Below are positions 20,801-28,565 of a stretch of 64,000 nucleotides of DNA, in pieces. The stretch covers positions 12,854,661 through 12,918,660 of the forward strand of contig NC_087065.1 of NCBI RefSeq assembly GCF_963678635.1, given 5' to 3'. Source of the stretch: Symsagittifera roscoffensis (lineage: Eukaryota; Xenacoelomorpha; Acoela; Convolutidae). Below the pieces are notes generated by a model. It was not told the origin of the DNA and ran no database searches. It worked only from the letters and a program-made list of their open reading frames with translations. Position 1 is the first letter of the stretch. Each line of letters begins with the position of its first letter. Both the position numbers and the translations under genes were made by a program.

Positions 20801-22217
20801 TGGGAGTGGCGGCGTTGCTTATTCGCCTTCTCGTTGCTTGATCCGTATATGCAAATCGTGTGTATTGTAACACAGCGGCATTTCTCCCTACAAAGTATGG
20901 ATCCATCGTTCTCACGAAATTCCCTACTCTCCTTTCATTGTTTTCGAATGCTCTCAATCTAGGAGTTTGTACCACGGAGACTGCTCCGAGCAACATCCTT
21001 CTTATCAGAGGGAATTCAAGGATTGTTTCTGGCAGCTTCTCGTAATCACCCCAGTCCTTCGTCTCTTCTCTCACTTTATGATATGCTGCAGTGAGACGAG
21101 GCACTCTGGTTATTTCACCATTCGTTTTATCATAGGGTCTCAGATTCCAAAGCTTCGGAAACACTTCGATGTGTCCTCTTTCTACTTCTCCCATGCGATC
21201 ACAGAAGTGATCGTCAAAATTGATGATTGTCATCTCTGGCTCCGATATTTTTGTAAATAACAGATCTTCACTCATGAGCTCCCGCAATGTGTGCTGCTCA
21301 CACCAGTTCAGTGTACTACCGTCCACTGCTGATATGAGGTTCAGGTGCAGCACCGACCTCCTATATGCCTCCACTTTAACGTCAGGAAACGCAAACGTGA
21401 CTGCTGGTCCATAAATCACCGTCACAAACTCCGTGACTCCTCTGATCAGCGCTAAGGGATTGGTTCTCATAGCCAAGCTCAGATCGGTTAACAGGGGCAT
21501 GCCTCCAACATGTCGTCTAACATCTTCCTCTCTTTTAATCGTCTCGTCTTCTCCCGTTCCAAAGCGATTTTGTTGTAAGAGATACTGGATAAGAGTGTGT
21601 CTCAGGTCTCGTATCTTATTCCACGAGTCCGTGGATTTCTTCATATCCAAGTTCTTCACTCTCTCTCTCATCTGCTCTGGACAACGAGTCAGTTTCATCA
21701 GTCCTCCCAAGTTTCCGTGGGTAATTGCAATCAATGTCAGAAGTCCATCTAACCGCAGGTTCTGAATTCCTTCGGTGAGCAGTATTGCCGGTCCTTTCAC
21801 AAAACTCTCTGCTCCAAATGTCACGAACAAGGCTATTAGTTCTACTATTGACACTTCCACTACTACTTGGAGGAATTCTTTTATCAAGTAGTGCGAGACT
21901 TTCGGGTAGACTTTTGCCAAGAAGGACGCGGTCCATCCGGCTCCCAACCCTTCCAACATGCTGTCTGTCCGTTCAAAGCCCTCCTGGCCCTTCACTTCCT
22001 GGGTCCAGAAGGTTTCCAGAGTAATCTGACACATTCTGTTCACAAATTCAGCGGTCTTTTCTCCGGCTTTTTTCGCCATGTTCACCTCCTTCAACAAGTA
22101 GGCATGTATCTTTGTGATCATCACGGGGCCTTGCTCAAAAGCATCTGCACCCAATGCCGCTACTCTAGGATTCAGGTGTAGCCACTGGTTGGCTTCCGGC
22201 TTGGTTCTCAAAACCAT
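17838..22217 (-). CDS. Large unknown protein in the env position (ORF3), 1,459 codons to the stop
   Basis: The longest open frame here. Together with 16602-17816 it makes a protein of about 1,870 residues. Visible parts: a helical N-terminal region (1-500) with a hydrophobic segment around 125-155 and a conserved-looking NWCEQHTLRELMSEDLL block near 315. A Gln/Glu/Asp/Ser-rich linker follows around 560-650, then a second globular part (about 950-1459) with paired cysteines (CGMECHVCGGLDC) near 1380. There is no signal peptide, fusion peptide or anchor expected of an Env. Copy 2 keeps the 3' two thirds, with scattered stops. Its 5' end overlaps the SGNH ORF by 53 nt in another frame, so it may be expressed by frameshift, re-initiation or processing. 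Function unknown. Confidence 0.75.
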   Translation of the reverse strand: MVLRTKPEANQWLHLNPRVAALGADAFEQGPVMITKIHAYLLKEVNMAKKAGEKTAEFVNRMCQITLETFWTQEVKGQEGFERTDSMLEGLGAGWTASFLAKVYPKVSHYLIKEFLQVVVEVSIVELIALFVTFGAESFVKGPAILLTEGIQNLRLDGLLTLIAITHGNLGGLMKLTRCPEQMRERVKNLDMKKSTDSWNKIRDLRHTLIQYLLQQNRFGTGEDETIKREEDVRRHVGGMPLLTDLSLAMRTNPLALIRGVTEFVTVIYGPAVTFAFPDVKVEAYRRSVLHLNLISAVDGSTLNWCEQHTLRELMSEDLLFTKISEPEMTIINFDDHFCDRMGEVERGHIEVFPKLWNLRPYDKTNGEITRVPRLTAAYHKVREETKDWGDYEKLPETILEFPLIRRMLLGAVSVVQTPRLRAFENNERRVGNFVRTMDPYFVGRNAAVLQYTRFAYTDQATRRRISNAATPKPGRFDEERTGLGLAPMRMRGRTEMPEASLILTSVKSEFKVGGTLQARTFLAPFGCEEIKVVHGEEEDRSAGTLIIPRFPEGADNDEQGHSSSNKDRTEGDDGQGGSRQTEKPMQQDADQAGGEDDRASTGRTSSLDFNIFSDLENNADTLETTEPADEGISTLEPPSAFMEMKRNLPESSSPGNSRNNDQRILMESPRRRRIEASARVPFLGTQPEEEWGVHHRDHESRTGCKLDKVAFMEQVWTVVQSYGTQSILKTGLNQPLMREVLDKLDECEGRLSELLIDSATDESEANSPIKTTPQDDKGVVVYLSRTRRGTMRSKLVIDKINAMKMKLSSRVIPRRVGKTKVDSEISMKAVNSVKRKRVEEVMDLGQGDYQLPGTDKMLTDVAMVPSILMAGIKSTGYKSKRSDRTLTGATLEMEILSQCGESTMKDFKPSPMNHGKGSVAGQLIPVEYNRLTVSETVSIDEPEGGYMEMLEYSNSARGYVMALEDKDAMEGYLETMLQGTTLKQKAYATLASSEIQAETMEQLVSLPWKAVVLRYFEEEMRTTPRIHALVAAPYVRTELQLRFAWCMMGLTREEYDSEERKRSKEEKVFLMTNLRDLIVQEGSAVACAKRRDALYFIRFMIEQISVPALNTCVKMLKEGDERTKALFLLALLDMQQSKPMRVNMKEPEALEPMRKIDEIRRFSNKELTLAKESMGALSKPSEYCGPIKKKSYSYVSGIIGIAYNPFLSEDIRDCFFDYEQAVLLRFWTSRIVTIKSVNNPQAKLGLVLEEEVTAPSVPKSDKRVKFGLGFSDELLRTSLMAVWELMRPSWCPSPNADSILRATQDVQRELNADCNPRDLNIIYNVMITASRSNGEDKVELPGWGPEDWVKPGSCLAEVCGMECHVCGGLDCVKTLEKQHKQLTVLFGNVVMKARTETELIADCHGGTEVNLVTALGFYSMFGSLESLLNLEQKYEMVTAISVEVFPGVLQTEQKYIGK

Positions 22218-24234
22218 TCGCCTCCAAATGAGCTCTCATCTCTAGTGAATTTTTCCTTCTTGTGTTTTCACCTGTCACTTCCATTGCTCGGAACCATAAG
22301 TCGTTGGACATCGCCGCGATCACTCGATGGTCGTCGTCTATTCCCGGTTTCAGTTTGAGCTGTCGACTGAAGTTGGACAGTTCTAACCCCAGCACCTCGT
22401 CCAACACTAACATGTGTAGCGCATGGTCCTTGAATCCTCTCATCGCGTTTGAGATATCTGACCATACTGCAGGCAGTTCAGCCTTGAGTGGCCTCAGGTT
22501 CTCCATCTCTATCATGCGATTCGGGGCTGATATGATCACATCATATTTTCCTTCCGAAAGCAAGGTCACAATCGCATACACAAATTTCAGTCCATCCGGG
22601 AGATGTGCATATCCCGGAGACAACGCGAATACTATTCTCGGTGTCACTTTAGTGAATGACCCTTCCTTCGTCGCATCCACCACTTCACCCATCGACTCAA
22701 GGATATCTTTTATCGCTGGCCACACAGCGTTCTCTGCCGTTGTAGGATCTCTGAGTCTGCTCAGAAAACCTCTACTGTGTAGATGGTCATTGATGCCAGC
22801 GAACACGATCGTAATTGGGTTCATGTCCGTCTGCCTTTGTACCCCTATAGCCAGAGATATCGATTGCAGTAGTTCCAGGTCGACCGCTGCCAACATTATG
22901 ACGTCCCGCCAAAACAGAGACTTGGAGGTGTACACTAACTCTGAATTCGCTACTATCATAATCTTGGCCTTCCTCATTTCTGCTTTGTCATAGGCGGCGA
23001 AGATGGTCTCATCCTTCTTTATCGCTTTCAATCCGCCGTATCTTTGGGCATCACCATCTTGATTCACTAGTTTTGGGTATTTTCTCTCCTTCACATGACC
23101 AGGGGGTGAGCTTACTTGCCTGAACATCTTCACATGTTGTCCGATCGGCGCTCTCGTCGTCAGGAATCTTCCTGGTCTCTCTTCAAGATTCCCCTCATCA
23201 TGATTCAACCTCACATCTTGCAATGGTCTCGCATTCACTGGTCCCATTGTGTTGTTAGAGGGCAGTCCCTCTAGGTCAGCAAATCTCAAGGCCGTCGTGG
23301 AGCTGAAATTTATACTAGCGGCTATCAACCAGTCTACGCCGGTTATCGAGTACAGTCTGCTGACGGATAGCGTCGCCCCATTCAGCATCCTCCTTGCATC
23401 TTCGATGAAGCTTACCCTCTGGAGATCCAGCTTCATTAGCTCGTCTTTGTATACATGCCAGGGAGACGGTATGGGTCTTGACCACATCAACGAGCCTCTG
23501 CTCGGGCGTCTCTCCTCTCGACTGGTACTTGTCGTCTCCGATCTAGTGTCCGATCTAGACGTGCCGGCTGTCTCTTCGATTGGGTTGACAGGTCCTATTC
23601 TTCTCCTAGGATTGATGGTCCTTCTCATCGGCGCTTCTCCCAATCGATCCTGTACGTCCGTCCTTTGACCTGGTTCGCTGGAGCTCTGTTGCCGGTAGTT
23701 TGTGACGGCCGGGACCGTACCCAAGCGTGTTTCCAGGCTAGGAGGCACAAAGGTGGTAATCACCGCGTCACTCGCCGTTCCTTCTTCCTTCAGCACTCCT
23801 GTGTCAAAGAGTTCCGTTTCTAGTTCGTCCAACCGCTCTTGGAAGACTCGATTCAACCAAGCTTGTCCTTCGATACTGTCGAAGTGGATGCCGTCCGTGG
23901 TCAGTCTGGCCTGATCCATAGCTCTCAACTCATGTTCGATGTCCATGAGGGTCATTCTTCCGGCGTTCCGACTTGCGAGGTTCCTCAAGATGTTATTCCA
24001 CCTGACGACTCCCTCGTTGTGCCTTCTTCCTGATGCTGTCAGGCTTCTCGTAATCATTGGCACAGTGCAAACGGTCAGTACCGCGCAATTGAATTTCTGC
24101 CAGAGGGTAGTAAACAAACACACCATCATTGACTCCCATAGTGCTTCCTGCTCATCTGAACCTCTAGAGATGTCATTCGTCCCGACCGGGATCATCACAT
24201 TGGGAATCCTCCCTGGATTCATCAGTTCCACCAT
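22165..24234 (-). CDS. SGNH-hydrolase-like protein, second part (after an in-frame UAG)
   Basis: Same frame as the ORF that stops at 24238-24240; only TAG and one CGA codon separate that ORF from the first ATG here. The residues continue the SGNH fold begun upstream: VGTNDIS (block III G-x-N-D) at 18-23 and DGIHF (block V D-x-x-H) at 114-118. After a Ser/Arg-rich linker (180-250), a second domain has VANSEL at 428-433 and VFAGINDHL around 477-485, perhaps a degenerate second SGNH-like unit. SGNH enzymes cleave ester bonds; the substrate is not predictable. Copy 2 keeps only about 60 codons of it (near residues 321-370), fused to pol by deletion. Confidence 0.7.
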   Translation of the reverse strand: MVELMNPGRIPNVMIPVGTNDISRGSDEQEALWESMMVCLFTTLWQKFNCAVLTVCTVPMITRSLTASGRRHNEGVVRWNNILRNLASRNAGRMTLMDIEHELRAMDQARLTTDGIHFDSIEGQAWLNRVFQERLDELETELFDTGVLKEEGTASDAVITTFVPPSLETRLGTVPAVTNYRQQSSSEPGQRTDVQDRLGEAPMRRTINPRRRIGPVNPIEETAGTSRSDTRSETTSTSREERRPSRGSLMWSRPIPSPWHVYKDELMKLDLQRVSFIEDARRMLNGATLSVSRLYSITGVDWLIAASINFSSTTALRFADLEGLPSNNTMGPVNARPLQDVRLNHDEGNLEERPGRFLTTRAPIGQHVKMFRQVSSPPGHVKERKYPKLVNQDGDAQRYGGLKAIKKDETIFAAYDKAEMRKAKIMIVANSELVYTSKSLFWRDVIMLAAVDLELLQSISLAIGVQRQTDMNPITIVFAGINDHLHSRGFLSRLRDPTTAENAVWPAIKDILESMGEVVDATKEGSFTKVTPRIVFALSPGYAHLPDGLKFVYAIVTLLSEGKYDVIISAPNRMIEMENLRPLKAELPAVWSDISNAMRGFKDHALHMLVLDEVLGLELSNFSRQLKLKPGIDDDHRVIAAMSNDLWFRAMEVTGENTRRKNSLEMRAHLEANGFENQAGSQPVATPES

Positions 24235-24237
24235 TCG

Positions 24238-25530
24238 CTATAATTGGGCTATCGTCGCGCCTCCAAAGGCCATCACCGTGGTGACCCAGGAGGTCCTGAA
24301 ATTCGACAGCACTCTGACCAAGCTGTCTCCCAGTATCAGATGAGATGTCCCGAGTGGTGGTTGCTGCAGGTTTACTGCCGGGCTCCAAGTTGCTCGATTG
24401 AAGCAGGCTCTCGGATCTGTCTCTGGAACTCCCGTGAAATTATATTTCAATTGATTGTTCTTTTGTACGTCTATGATGCGAGACACTTTCTTCGCTGGCG
24501 CCTTCGAGCTCCCTATGAGTGGTGTCACGTCACTTATCCCCTGTCTGATCACGGTCTGGGAGAGTCGTACTCTGCCCGTGTCGTCGATCGTTCCATAGGG
24601 TGCAGTCACCCCGGAACCTGGCGCATTCTTGTTGGCGACCAGTCGGCCAGCTGTCTCTATCAGCTTCCTCACCGTTAGTTCCACGACGGGGTCACCCAAG
24701 GTGTCACTAGGATCCGGGATTGTCACTCGATTTGTCTCTGTCGGGAGCCGTGTCTCTGTTGTTTGACTCATTTCTCGAGGCGTCAAGAGCTCCATCGGGG
24801 ACTGCCCACGAGGAATATTCCTTGCAGGTATCACTTTCTCTACGGCCGTTGTCAACGCCATCTGTTCCGATCGCTCTTTGTAGTCCTGCCTCAAGCACTC
24901 AATTTCTTCACCCTGCTTTTTGTTGCAGTCTTCGAACAACTTTCTCCACATGTCTCGATCTTCCTCCATCTTGAGCATGCTTTTGGTCGTCTCGTCCAGC
25001 TCCTTCTTCGTACTTTCCAGTTCATCCTTCATCTCATCCAGATCTTGCATGGTTTGGTTCGTCTGAACCTTCTGTCCTACTTTCGCCCTCTTTGGCGGCA
25101 CAGCTGCTCTCAGTGGTGAACCAGACGAGGCCGCCTCGCTGTTCATCTCCTGATGCATTCTCGTCAGCCCAGGTTTGGGCTTGGAGGGCATAGGCATCTC
25201 ACCTGGTTGGTAAGTCCTAGAACTTCCCAATCCAGGCTCATTCGCCAAGTCACTCCCTGAGAGAGCCCCGTTTCTCCACCTCATCACTCTCATGTTCGGG
25301 CGGTCTAGTACTCCCCTCTCTCCATATGCTGCCATCAACAGGACTTCCGTGGGGCGGTCCCCACGGTTGTCATGCCCCAAGATGTTGATCAGGGCGGTCA
25401 GCAACATGACTACCTCTGGGTCCTCCAGAGCGAAGTCTAGATCGATCAGCCGACGATAGATTGCATCTGTCATCGGTCCCACATATGCCTCTGCCAGGTC
25501 CATCAATTCATCCACGTTGAAGTTATCCAT
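24238..25530 (-). CDS. SGNH-hydrolase-like protein, first part with coiled coil
   Basis: 430 codons from an ATG at 25530. The N-terminal 80 residues are helical; a Pro/Gly-rich stretch follows; residues about 160-235 are strongly charged with heptad spacing (coiled coil). A linker leads to LILGDSLVRVL at 398-408, the GDSL block I with its nucleophilic serine. The frame ends 25 residues later at TAG, within the hydrolase domain, and continues in frame at 24234. Either this copy has a nonsense mutation, or the stop is read through as in some retroviral and plant-virus genes. The region is deleted in copy 2, so the two cannot be told apart here. Confidence 0.7.
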   Translation of the reverse strand: MDNFNVDELMDLAEAYVGPMTDAIYRRLIDLDFALEDPEVVMLLTALINILGHDNRGDRPTEVLLMAAYGERGVLDRPNMRVMRWRNGALSGSDLANEPGLGSSRTYQPGEMPMPSKPKPGLTRMHQEMNSEAASSGSPLRAAVPPKRAKVGQKVQTNQTMQDLDEMKDELESTKKELDETTKSMLKMEEDRDMWRKLFEDCNKKQGEEIECLRQDYKERSEQMALTTAVEKVIPARNIPRGQSPMELLTPREMSQTTETRLPTETNRVTIPDPSDTLGDPVVELTVRKLIETAGRLVANKNAPGSGVTAPYGTIDDTGRVRLSQTVIRQGISDVTPLIGSSKAPAKKVSRIIDVQKNNQLKYNFTGVPETDPRACFNRATWSPAVNLQQPPLGTSHLILGDSLVRVLSNFRTSWVTTVMAFGGATIAQL

Positions 25531-25926
25531 TCTATTCTTTCAAGTTCGATTCGGTTTTGATTCAAAGATTTGAATCAAGTGAGTAACTAAACGATCAATC
25601 AGGATCTAGAAAAGAAGTCACAAATATCACACTTGTCCGTTTCACCTTAACATATATCGTTAAAATTTGCTTAAAAACAGTTCAGATAAAAAGATATTTA
25701 TCCTAAGATTTATTAAAATCAATCAGTCTCCGAAACCTTGGAATTCGACCTAAGATTGGACAGTCCAAATTTTGGATCTATTTCCAGGATCGTCATTCAG
25801 TTGTTCATGGTCACTAACCCCTACTTACCCAAGAGCTTAATAACATAACACATAACATAACATAGCACATGTGTCACATATTTACATACAACTTGGTCTT
25901 TAGCCTAACACCCTCTCGCCTGTCGC
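25531..25926 (-). other. Spacer between pol and the extra ORFs
   Basis: 396 bp without an open frame of note. It has A+T-rich short repeats (ACATAACATAACATAG at about 25849-25866). A splice acceptor or subgenomic promoter for the downstream ORFs would be expected here, but none could be identified with confidence. The region is missing from copy 2. Confidence 0.4.
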
Positions 25927-27774
25927 TCAGCCTATACTTAAGTAATAATTCTTATGTAAATTTACTTGTATATTAGTGTCAGAGAATATCACGTGTACAA
26001 GTGCGTACAATTCCCGAGGATGCAGTCGTCCTCTGTTTGGATCGTACACTGGAAGCGAGAGCCCCTTTACGTCCATTTCCACAAGGAAGTCCCTCAGCCT
26101 CGTCAAGGACAAGACTAGGTTCTCTGGGTCCACGTGCTGCTTCTCCGTCGCCCTCGTCACCAGGAAGCATAGATATTTTCCCGGTATCTGTGACGCCGCC
26201 GGAGGTAAGGCTGCTACGCCCCCTATCCCTGGTCTTTGCTTCCAAAGGAATTCCACGTTTTTGTATTCTCTCTTAAAATCTGCCGCTAACGCTGTCCTAA
26301 AACTCATGTCTGCTGTGATTGCTATCGCACATGTTCTATTTGTGAGTATGAAATCCCTGTCTGTTAGTATTATGTTGCTTGAATATTCATTTGGTAAGTT
26401 AAAATATGAATCAACTACCCTCCCTATGTCAGGTTTCTTAGGTTCTTCGCCTGTTTCTGCTTCTAAGTCTCCTGTTTCTCTTGCTACTCTTAATTTTTTT
26501 ATTATCAAATTTTCAGTGTGGGTAAGTCCTACCCCCACTCCCCGGACAAAAATATCCATCGACGTCCCCGTCGATCGCATACCGGGTATCAAGTCGAGAT
26601 TAGAAGCTGGAATGAGTAGTCGTCCTTCCTGGGCAGCCCAGGAAGGATCATCTCGTATGTATTTCATGCTTTCACGATCTACGTCTTGAATCATGACGCT
26701 GGTCTCCTCAGGATCCGAGGTCGTTTCTTTCAGCCACTCTAAGACACGCAGGTTCGTCAAGTCTTGTTCATATGACTGCTGTTGCTCGTCGTCGAATTCT
26801 TTCTCGGGTTTCGACCAGTCGACAACCCACTCATCGTCGTGATCATCGACTATGTCAATGTCTTGTGACACAGTTATTTCCTCTAGACCCACTACTTCCC
26901 CGGCTATCTTCTTCAGATCTATCCTATCCACTACAAAGTCGTCACCGTAAGGATTGTATTTCTTTCTTGGTCTCGTCCCGTCCTTCTGACTAGTCTGTAT
27001 CGTGAACGGAAGATCCGGTTCCAAGTTCTTGGGAACCTCTATGTGTTCGGGTTCCTGCCAATCTTCTTCTGCGTAGGGTAAGGTTTCATCGTCCGCTTCG
27101 ATCTCCTCGTTTGGATCCAGGTCCAGCGGTGTATCCGTACCTTCCTCTACGACTTCGTTTCCATCGTTTTTCTCCCTGGTGCCCTTTTCATTGACCTCAC
27201 AAGCAGAATTAATCATTAGATAATCCCCTTCTTCCATGTCTTCTGTCGATGGATTGTGTGGCTTAATGTTCTCGTAGTGGGCGGCTCGGCCAGTACTCAG
27301 TCTATAAAAGCGTCCCTCTTGGTGCACCTCTGTAATCATGAAGGGTCCCCTCCATTTTTTCAGGAGCTTTTTCGTCCCTTTCGGTGGTATAACGTTCTGA
27401 AATACCCATACGTAGTCTCCCATCGAGTAAGCCTTTGCACCAGCTGCTTTCTTGTCGAATCTTTTTCTCTGCCTTGCCTGTGCTTGCTGAGTATTTCGTC
27501 TGCACAAATCATTCAACTCCTGTTGGCGTCTGATCACATCCCTCACGTAGACCTGTGGGGACGTTTTCTTTCCCTCATACTCTGGGTAGAAGAAGGTTAC
27601 GGGGAAAGACTTTTCGTGTCCAGTTAGCATCATGTGTGGACTGACTCCAGTGGTGGAGTGTTGCGTGCTGTTATATGCTCCCATCACCTGTGGAAGGTAT
27701 CTGTCCCAATTGGTCATGTACCTGGAACAATATACTCTCAGCATCGACACTAACGTCCTATTCTGTCTCTCCAC
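25927..27774 (-). CDS. Integrase C-terminal half with GPY/F-like module and C-terminal macrodomain
   Basis: 615 codons. Residues 1-5 hold the catalytic glutamate neighbourhood (VERQNRT). Then comes the integrase helical region and a chromatin-side module WRGPFMITEVHQEGRFYRLS with YENIKPHN (about 135-172), typical of Gypsy integrases. A long acidic linker (175-400) follows. The last 140 residues (about 475-612) read like a macrodomain of the TARG1-like type: a hydrophobic strand, a CAIAITADMSFRTALAADF helix in the ADP-ribose site, a GGVAAL turn, KYLCFLVTRATEK, then VDPENLVLSLTRLRDFL and GLSLPVYD followed by IQVNLHK. Such domains bind or remove ADP-ribose. The canonical Gly-rich loops look altered, so activity is uncertain. 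Confidence 0.75.
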   Translation of the reverse strand: MERQNRTLVSMLRVYCSRYMTNWDRYLPQVMGAYNSTQHSTTGVSPHMMLTGHEKSFPVTFFYPEYEGKKTSPQVYVRDVIRRQQELNDLCRRNTQQAQARQRKRFDKKAAGAKAYSMGDYVWVFQNVIPPKGTKKLLKKWRGPFMITEVHQEGRFYRLSTGRAAHYENIKPHNPSTEDMEEGDYLMINSACEVNEKGTREKNDGNEVVEEGTDTPLDLDPNEEIEADDETLPYAEEDWQEPEHIEVPKNLEPDLPFTIQTSQKDGTRPRKKYNPYGDDFVVDRIDLKKIAGEVVGLEEITVSQDIDIVDDHDDEWVVDWSKPEKEFDDEQQQSYEQDLTNLRVLEWLKETTSDPEETSVMIQDVDRESMKYIRDDPSWAAQEGRLLIPASNLDLIPGMRSTGTSMDIFVRGVGVGLTHTENLIIKKLRVARETGDLEAETGEEPKKPDIGRVVDSYFNLPNEYSSNIILTDRDFILTNRTCAIAITADMSFRTALAADFKREYKNVEFLWKQRPGIGGVAALPPAASQIPGKYLCFLVTRATEKQHVDPENLVLSLTRLRDFLVEMDVKGLSLPVYDPNRGRLHPRELYALVHVIFSDTNIQVNLHKNYYLSIG

Positions 27775-27822
27775 TAAGCCATTCGTCTGAGGGTGGTATG
27801 TCGTGGAGTGAGCCTGAGCGAC

Positions 27823-28544
27823 CTATGAGCGTCTCATAAGCTCTTTCGTAAGCTCTCCTACGAAAGCTGTTCCATTATCCGATTGAAACGTCATCGGACA
27901 GCCATGTCTCGCTATCCACGTATTGATCAGGTGATCGCATGTCTCCTCCGCCGAGGCAGTTATGCAGGGCACGGCCTCTGCATACTTCGTAAAATGATCT
28001 ATCATGACCAACACCTGATTATAACCACTGTCTGTCATGCATATCTTCTGGTGATCTATCTGCACCACCTCATTGAATTCAGACGACTCGATCGATTGTA
28101 AAGGAAATCGCAACTCCCTTGGATCCTTGACATGCTGTTACCCACTTCTCGCATGCCTTTTTCATTCCAGGCCACTCAAAGCGCTTCAGGATCCTCTGAT
28201 ATACTTTGTCGATCCCCTGATGGCCCATCTGATCATGTGACCTGAATAGTAGTTCTGTCTGATAGAGTTGCGGTAAACACTATCGCGTTATACTTGTATA
28301 GGACTCTGTCTTCCTCTCTTCTTTTGCAAGCCACGATCCCGTCCTTGTTCAAATATAACCTCTCTTCCTTCTGTATGAAGTACTGTCTCAGGATACGATA
28401 ACTATCTTCCTCGAGGTCCCCTTTATCCAGAGAACCATTCTCGATCCACCTTTTCAGGTTGCTTGTCATGCGATCATTTCTCTGCGCCCTGAGAAGATCC
28501 GAGAGTCTGTATCTCGCCTTCAAGTACGTCTTCATGACCCTCAT
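27823..28544 (-). pseudogene. Integrase N-terminal half (zinc-binding region and catalytic core), frameshifted
   Basis: 28544-28233 encodes a connection segment. After a frame break, translation across 28230-28120 gives SHDQMGHQG, an H..H pair with WPGMKKAC and then CQGS, where the second cysteine of the HHCC motif appears to be serine. 28113-27823 holds the core: QIDHQK with the first Asp, a DHFTKYAEAVP strand and QSDNGTAF with the second Asp. The catalytic Glu lies in the next ORF (27774) in another frame. Integrase inserts the cDNA into the host genome. At least three breaks make this copy inactive. Confidence 0.75.
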
Positions 28545-28565
28545 CTGACTATTCAGCTCATTAGG

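Noticed and set aside
21740-21870. Hydrophobic segment of ORF3 as an Env membrane anchor
   Set aside because: It lies near residues 125-155 of a 1,459-codon ORF with no signal peptide, furin-like site or C-terminal anchor. A buried helix is more likely.
26001-26689. Plus-strand ORFs opposite pol and ORF3 (for example 237 aa at 25976)
   Set aside because: Antisense shadows of strongly supported minus-strand coding regions.
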